DNA of 64,000 bases from Pleodorina starrii (lineage: Eukaryota > Chlorophyta > Chlorophyceae > Chlamydomonadales > Volvocaceae). Every line of letters starts with the position of its first letter. Within the stretch, counting starts at the first letter, position 1. Where the stretch lies: contig BRXU01000011.1 in NCBI GenBank assembly GCA_030267565.1, positions 62,001 to 126,000 of the forward strand, read 5' to 3'. The notes beneath the pieces were generated by a model. That model worked only from the letters and a program-made list of their open reading frames with translations, made no database searches and was not told the origin of the DNA. Below are positions 58,301 through 64,000 of the stretch, piece after piece. The translations under genes were made by a program, and so were the position numbers.

Positions 58301-61068
58301 GGGACTGGGGGCTCGGGCCGTAGAGCCGCAGGGCATGACCCGCCTGCGCCATCAAGCGAAACGCCGCCAGAGGAACTCGACAGCGACAGCGACAGCGACA
58401 TGGCAACGCGACCCATGGGTCATGAGGACACACGGCATGGCAACACGACGTGGGACATGGGACCGCGACATCGCATTGGACGTTTTCTTGCCGGGTCATA
58501 TTTGGTTTCGGAGGCTGTGTTGTGCTGTTGTGTCAACTGACGGCAGGCCTCTTCACTTCACTCACCTCTCGGTGGCGACTTGCCGCTTTCGGAGATCCCA
58601 TCCCAGCCGCCGCCGCCGTCCGCTTCCGCCGCTGCATCCGCAGTGCCAGCACCTCCCCCTCCTCATCCACCTCCATTTGCCCTTGCCCGCCGGCGGCGGC
58701 GCCGCCGCTGCGCCCCTGCGACCTTCCGTGCACGGACCCTTCCGCCGCTGCCCCCTCCCCCGCCGCCGCCGCCGCCGCGCGATGCTCCCTGCCGCCGCCG
58801 CTGCCGTACATTTCCAAATCCGACCTGTGCCCGCCGCCGTCGCGCCCGCCGCCAGGGCTGGAACGTCCCGGCAACGGTGCCGCCGCCGCTGGCGGCCGGC
58901 CGGAGGCCGGGCTTCCGCCGCCGCCGCCCCCGCCGCCAGCGGCGGCGGCAGCGGCGGCTGCTCGGCGGGCTCGCTCGAGGTCCTTGGCCCAGGCCTTTGC
59001 CGTCGCCACTCTAAGCACCAGCGTATCCGTGTTGCAGATGGTCCAGCCCACCATCTGCGGTGTGTGGCGTAAGGAAATGATTGAACGTCGCAACTGGATC
59101 AGGCAGAGAGGCAGAGAGAGAGGGAGGCAGAGAGAGAGAGAGAGATGCAAACGCGCTCCTACAGCGTAACCATAACCGTAACCGTCACCACTCGAAAGGA
59201 ACGGCGCGTTTGGGCCTTATGGACCTTATGGTATCAGTTGGTCACGGAAGCGAGCTAGCAACGCAGCGGGCACGTCAGTGTGCGTGCGGCGAGCCGGCTG
59301 CCGCAGCGCAGCCGCACGGAGGTCAGACATCCCACCACCACCACCAACACCAACACCAACACCAACACCACCAAAGGAGCATATCACTCACTGACTCCCC
59401 ACCACCCCCACCCGACAGCCGCCCACCCACCACGCAACCCTGCAGGTGGCGACATATGGGCGCCAGGCCGCGAACCAACACCTGCGACTCGTCCCTCATC
59501 CCCGAAACAGCCGAGCCGGCCACACAGCCCAGTCGCGGCGACCGCTCCTGACAGGCTGCTGCTGCTGCTGCTGAGGCCGCGGCAGCGGCCACGCCGCGGC
59601 CGCCGCGGCCGCCGCTGGCGGCGGTGGCGATCGCTGCCGCATCCGTCGCCTCAAGGGACGGCTGCGGCCTCGTCGGCTCGTCCACACCGGGTGCCGCCTT
59701 CAGCGGCAGTAGCCCGGAGGACCGCTGCGGCAGCACCAGCGGAGGCTCCTCGACACCGGGATGAGGAACTCGCGGCGGCGCCGCCGCCGCCAGCTGCTGC
59801 TGTTGCCGGTGTGTCGGTGCACCCGCTGTTGTTGTTGCTGCCGTCAGCTGATTCCGGCTCCCGCCGGCGGCACCGCCGCCGTCTCCAGAGTGGTTCGACT
59901 GCGCCTCCGCCTGTGCCAGGGGATCAGGCGAGCCCGCCGCCGTCGCCTTCGCTGCCCCAGGGTGTGTCACCCTGACCGCTGCAGCCGCGGCAGCCGGGCC
60001 AGGCAGCGGGGGCAGCCCACCGCAGCTGTTGCCGTCAAGCCTCTGGAAGAAGACGTAGCGGCCCGTGCCGAGGCCCGGCTCGACGCCGCGTCCGCCGGCC
60101 CGACCGCGGCCGCGACCCCCACCACCACGCCCGCCGCCGTCGCCGCCGCCGCCGCGGCCCCGACCCTGCCCTCGCCCAGCGCCGCCGCCACCGCCGGCCG
60201 TCACCGCCGCTCCGGAACCATCGCGCATCGGCTGCGGCAACGGCCCCGCAGCAGCCCCCGGCTCGCCGGCGACGCCGCAGCAAGTCTCTCCGACCGCCAT
60301 TCGCGGCCGCAGCACGCCGTCGATCTCCACCAGCAGCGGCACCAAGTGGCCATTCGTCCGCCAGCGCCGCGCCATTGGCGGCAGCTGCGCCGCAGGCAGT
60401 CGCACGGCGTCTAGGTCGGGCTGTAGCACGCTGCCAGGCGCCAGGCGCGGCACCGGAGGTCCACGCGCCGGGGCCGCTGCGGCGTCGGCGACTTCGGCCT
60501 CGGCGGCAGCGTCGCCGTCGCCGCCGTGGCAGCCGGGCGGTGAGTTGGGTCCGCGGTGGCTAGCAGGGGCCGCGGTGTCCGTGGGGTCTCTGACGGTAGC
60601 TGGGTTAGCCGCTGGGTTGGCCTGGCCCGCTACTGCCTCCTGGTCGGTCTCGGTCTCGGTCTCGGACTCGGGCTCGGACTCCTGCTGCTGATGATAATGC
60701 TCCTGCTGCTGCTGCCACGTCACCTCTTGTTGTTGCGATGATGGTGGTGGTGGCTGCAGCCCAAGCGACTGCGGCTGCTGATGGTGCTGCGCTGGACACT
60801 CGGCGAGCTCGGGGGGGCTAGCCGCGTCCGCGAGGGTTTCGGTGCGGTCGGTTTCCAGCTGCGAGTGCCGACGGCGCGCGTCTTCTGACAAGGCGAACAC
60901 GAAAGCGGGCAGACGGATTCCGCCAATAGTTCCTGTTGAGTATGGGGATGGGGTGCCCGGGTGGTCCGCATGCCCACAACGGAAGGCAGAGTCCTCGTTT
61001 GCGAAAAGGCCGGCGTCGGCCTCCGGGCAAAGTGCAACCGTGTTCCATGGTGTTGTATTCGATCCCAT
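55326..61068 (-). CDS. Very large Gln/Ala/Gly/Pro-rich protein, function unknown
   Basis: Best model in coding order: 61068-59431, 59093-58566, 58343-55326, all phase 0, about 1727 residues. The ATG at 61068 opens MGSNTTPWNTVALCPEADAG. Most of the protein is low complexity. It has Gln runs with Glu/Asp repeats in exon 1, Arg-Gly (RGG-like) tracts, Ala/Gly blocks, a Ser/Glu-rich acidic region and a poly-Gln region (56100-56535). The conserved-looking islands are RLPAAQLPPMARRWRTNG plus HLVPLLVEIDGVLRPRMAVGE, GRYVFFQRLDGNSCGG, and the start of exon 2 (LRRSIISLRHTPQMVGWTIC then NTDTLVLRVATAKAWAKDLE). Later come RRKLMRELLARRMNGPALKM and the C-terminal KLRQLDLGLWFRNRVSGEV. This composition fits a nuclear regulatory or RNA-associated protein. 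I considered enhancer-of-polycomb-like but could not support it. The exon 1 donor is uncertain (59431 or upstream); the exon 2 acceptor follows a long CT tract. Confidence 0.55.
56100..56535 (-). repeat. CAG/CAA-rich poly-glutamine coding tract
   Basis: Runs of CAG and CAA, broken by His, Gly, Glu, Arg and Tyr codons, encode a Gln-rich segment of about 145 residues in the last exon of the Q-rich gene. The mixed CAG/CAA codons show it is not a pure triplet expansion. Confidence 0.85.
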
Positions 61069-61800
61069 TAAACAAGGAAAGAACTACAGTGGTTTGGTGG
61101 GGGGGCGCCCTGACTGCACGCTAACTGCGCGCAATAGGCGGCATCCCTAACGCAAATACACCGCATTAAGCCAATGTACTGCATGAAACTGTTAATTGCA
61201 TTTTTCAAGTGCGCGCGAGGGTGCTGGTCGTCGTTTGGCCGATTGCCGCCCGGCCGGGAACATAGGAGCTGTCAGCGTGTCAGGTATCTGCAGATGTATG
61301 CTTAAGTGGCGCCCCAGACTTAACCAAACGTTTTTTATTGCTCATTCAATAATGATTGAGGTTTCGCTTCGTCGCGGCGTTGGAGCTTCGCATCGTCACG
61401 GCCGTGGAAATACGGAAATGTGCTTGGGTGTTGCTTGGACGAATTGTACTCAACCGAGTAGACTTACCATGTGTGCATAGGAACGCATGACGAGGCCTTT
61501 CAGTAATTGCGCATAAACCTAGGTGCCGATAGCCTGCCACCCGGGTCTCATGTTGACAGAACACAAAACAGACATGCGGGACGGAGTATACACCTGCCAC
61601 TGACATATTTACCTGCAGAATATGCGGACTGATTGGGGCACGGCTGGGTCCGCACGCGAGCTACCTTTCCGTGTGAACGCTGCATCCCGGCGCGTTGGGC
61701 GCATCTTGCTTAGCCCATTCTCCAAGCCTTCAGGCGAAAACGACCTATCTTTCAGTGCCCGTCATCCCCCGGACTGTTAATCGGCGCCAGATCACTGTCC
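61069..61800. promoter_or_regulatory. Divergent intergenic region, shared promoter of Q-rich gene and SKI3-like gene
   Basis: The two start codons (61068 on minus, 61801 on plus) face away from each other with 732 bp between, so both promoters must fit here. The region is AT-richer than the flanking exons. No clear TATA box or known motif was identified. Confidence 0.6.
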
Positions 61801-63911
61801 ATGTCGTCCGCTAGCGTGAAGCGCCTTCTGCGCAGCGCGCGCGAGTGCTTGGGGCGCCGCGAGTACAAGGACGCGCTGCAGCACTGCAAGGAGGCTCTGG
61901 GGGAGGACAAATCGTGTTATGAGGCCTACATGTGGGTGTGCGTGTACCGTGGGTCGCATTCTCTAGGGCTCTGTCCGCCGACATCGACACAGCGCCTCCC
62001 TGTCCCGCTTCTGCGGCGAACCTCTAGCATCATATCCGAAACATGTGGTCCCAAGTGCTTTCTCCACAAGTGTGCGAGCGCTTGGGCTGGCGAGGGTTTG
62101 GCCGGCCGCGCTGTGCCGCGTCAGCTGACGTCATTCTTTGGACGCTGCTTTTCGATTGCTGCTTTTTGGCGGCTTGTGAGCCGCTGCAACTTTGGGTCGA
62201 AGAGAGACGTGCACACTACACGCATGGCTTGGCTGCTGGTTCATTACTACATTACCCGCATGCAGCTGCTCGGAACATGCTTGGGGAAGCCTCTCTGCAC
62301 CGACTCTGGCGCGCGCGCGACACAGGAGTTGCCAACCAGCTTCTAAACTTGCACATGTTCGCGCTCAACTGCGGCTGCGCGCTGCGGCACCGTGTCATGT
62401 GGTCGGCCTTGGACACAAGTCTTCGCCGACATGCTTACCAGTACCCGTTTCTTTTCGTGAAGGGGGTGGGTACGAAGACGGTCGCAGGGCAGGGCAGCCC
62501 CCGCGCTCGGGGGGTGCCGCCTCGTTGCTCGCCTCGGCGGTTGTCCTCTCACGTCGCGCCGTACCTGCTTGCGGTTAGTTTGTTAGTTATCGCCGGAGTG
62601 GCACCGAAACCCGAAACCCACCGCCGCCTCGGCCTCGTCCAACCCACTCTGCATCCCCCTTCCCTCCCCGTCCCCTCTCCCCCCTTCCCCCTCCCTCGGT
62701 CTCCCTCTTCCCCGCCCCGCCCAGCTATGTGGGCAAGGCGGCCTTCCACCTGCAAGAGACTGCGCAGGTACGGCATATGGGGTACGACATATGGGGAGAT
62801 ATGGGGCGGCGCCGTACTGCCGCGAACACACATCCACGCACTCCTCCTGTGCATGTGCGTGCGTTTGTGTTTGTGTGTACCTCTGAAGTGTTCGCCTTTC
62901 CTCTGCTTGGGTCGAATCGGGTCGGTCGGGTCGGGCCGTCCAAATGTCACTCCAATTGCTTAAAAGTTGCTTCCATTGCTCCAGCGCCCCCCTCCAACCC
63001 ACCCGGGGTGCCCGCTTCGCCCCCAAGCCCTGAAGCCCAAGTCCCCAACAGCCACAGCACCCCCTTTGGGTCCTGCCCTTTGGTCTTGGCCATATCTCTT
63101 GACTCGCACGGTTATTTAGGGGGCTGGTTGCTGGACCAACCAGGACCAACGATGCGTCTCATTACTCAATAAGAGTATCAACCTCCCCCCCTTCTCCCAC
63201 TCCCCACTGCCCTCACCCCCCCCCAACCCCACCAAGGCGGAAGCCGCCTACCGGCGCGCCGCCGATCTGGACCCCCGCAACCCCCTGGCCTGGCAGGGCC
63301 TGGCGGAGCTCTTCACGGAGACAGGTATTTAGGCGGTTGACCGTTGTTTGGCCGTTGACCGTTCGCGTTGGTTGACCGTTGACCGTTCTATCCCACACAC
63401 CGACGGTTGGACGTTGACCCTGCAATTCGCCATTCGCCATTGCAATTCGGCGCTTCGCGCCTCTTTGTTCGCCGCCGCCCTCCAGACGTTGGGACCCCCT
63501 CCCCCCCGCTACCACCTTGCCTGTTTAGGACTTTTTTTGTCTTCTCTAAACTCAAACCCCCGCCCCCCCCTGGATTCCGCCGCAGGTTCCTGGGCCGCCG
63601 CCGCCGAGTCGTACAGTCGGCTCCTTCAGCTGGCTGACGCCGCGCCGCCGGGGGAGCCGCTGAGGGGCCGCCGATCCGCCTTCCAGCGCCGATTCGCGGA
63701 GGCGGCGGCGCGGGGCGGGCTGTTGGCTGACGCGGAGGCGGCGTGGCGGGCGCTGACGGAGGCGGCGGGGGAGGGCCTGGAGGCGGCGGAGGCGGCAGCG
63801 GCGGCCGCGGGTGGTGGGGGTGGTGGCGAGGAGGGCGGTGCGGCGGCGGCGGCGGTGGAAGCTGCGGAGACGGAGTTGGTGGAGTGCCTGTGTCGACTGG
63901 CGGATGTGCAG
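61801..63911 (+). CDS. TPR protein resembling superkiller-complex subunit SKI3/TTC37 (3' partial)
   Basis: Exons: 61801-61931, 62725-62767, 63237-63324, 63586-63911. The gene continues past the window, with a donor at 63912. About 196 residues are visible. The start, MSSASVKRLLRSARECLGRR then EYKDALQHCKEALGEDKSCYEAY, is the N-terminal TPR of the SKI3 family. The next exons give YVGKAAFHLQETAQ and AEAAYRRAADLDPRNPLAWQGLAELF, a second and third helical pair with the family's D-P-N-x-L-A-W-Q-G-L-A signature. SKI3 is the scaffold of the SKI complex that feeds mRNA to the cytoplasmic exosome. Exon 4 is alanine- and glycine-rich with an insert (AAAAAAGGGGGGEEGG) typical of volvocine proteins. Intron 1 is nearly 0.8 kb, much longer than most here. 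With only the N-terminus visible, another TPR family remains possible. Confidence 0.72.
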
Positions 63912-64000
63912 GTGGGCTGGGCTGGGGTGGGGTGGGGTTTCTCCTCCCTTCCTTTCTCCTCCCTCCCTTTCTCCATCCTTCGTATGCCAGCTTTGCTGCC

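Noticed and set aside
55326..61068. Identification as enhancer-of-polycomb-like (EPL1)
   Set aside because: Considered because of the composition and the LRRSIISLRHTPQ island, but I could not point to the defining EPcA motifs.

Overview
The window is nuclear DNA of a green alga of the Chlamydomonas/volvocine type. This is inferred from GC-rich coding sequence, many short introns per gene, Ala/Gly/Gln-rich proteins, and TGTAA-type poly(A) signals in place of AATAAA. No rRNA, functional tRNA gene or prokaryotic feature is visible. I built gene models by eye from open frames, GT-AG (sometimes GC-AG) junctions and phase-consistent joining into conserved families. About 62 introns are modelled.

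Layout from left to right. (1) 49-2066 (+): C-terminal two thirds of an AGC-family protein kinase, PKG/PKA-like. (2) 5292-5889 (+): a small two-exon protein with two CXXC knuckles (zinc ribbon). (3) 7691-17968 (+): a complete 33-exon SMC4 gene, the condensin ATPase, about 1240 aa. (4) 20443-25142 (-): a ten-exon F-box-like/leucine-rich-repeat protein in which every intron is phase 0. (5) 25531-26415 (-): a dubious open frame with an ACA (Thr) run. (6) 27469-33096 (+): a 12-exon FAD-dependent sarcosine/pipecolate-oxidase-like enzyme with a long N-terminal extension. (7) 33704-54218: a 20.5-kb satellite-like array of two alternating modules, carrying a tRNA-derived SINE and a hAT-type MITE. (8) 55326-61068 (-): a very large Gln/Ala/Gly/Pro-rich protein of unknown function. 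(9) 61801-63911 (+, running off the window): the start of a TPR protein resembling SKI3/TTC37.

The genes look like unrelated housekeeping functions: signalling, chromosome condensation, possible ubiquitin-ligase adaptor, amine oxidation and RNA-exosome cofactor. There is no sign of a pathway cluster. SMC4 and the F-box gene are convergent. The oxidase and the Q-rich gene are also convergent, and the whole array sits in that tail-to-tail interval. The Q-rich gene and SKI3 share a divergent promoter of about 0.73 kb.

The most unusual object is the array. Module A is a 19-bp unit built on overlapping GGGCCC/CCCATGGG palindromes. Module B is a 14-bp unit of perfectly alternating purines and pyrimidines (GTGCGCGTGTGTAC), which favours Z-DNA. 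Twelve A blocks alternate with eleven B blocks through near-invariant junctions. They form higher-order repeats of 830, 741, 2551 and about 2490 bp, and both ends carry a related 13-bp repeat. The base units contain no stop codon in any of six frames, so the array produces enormous spurious ORFs.
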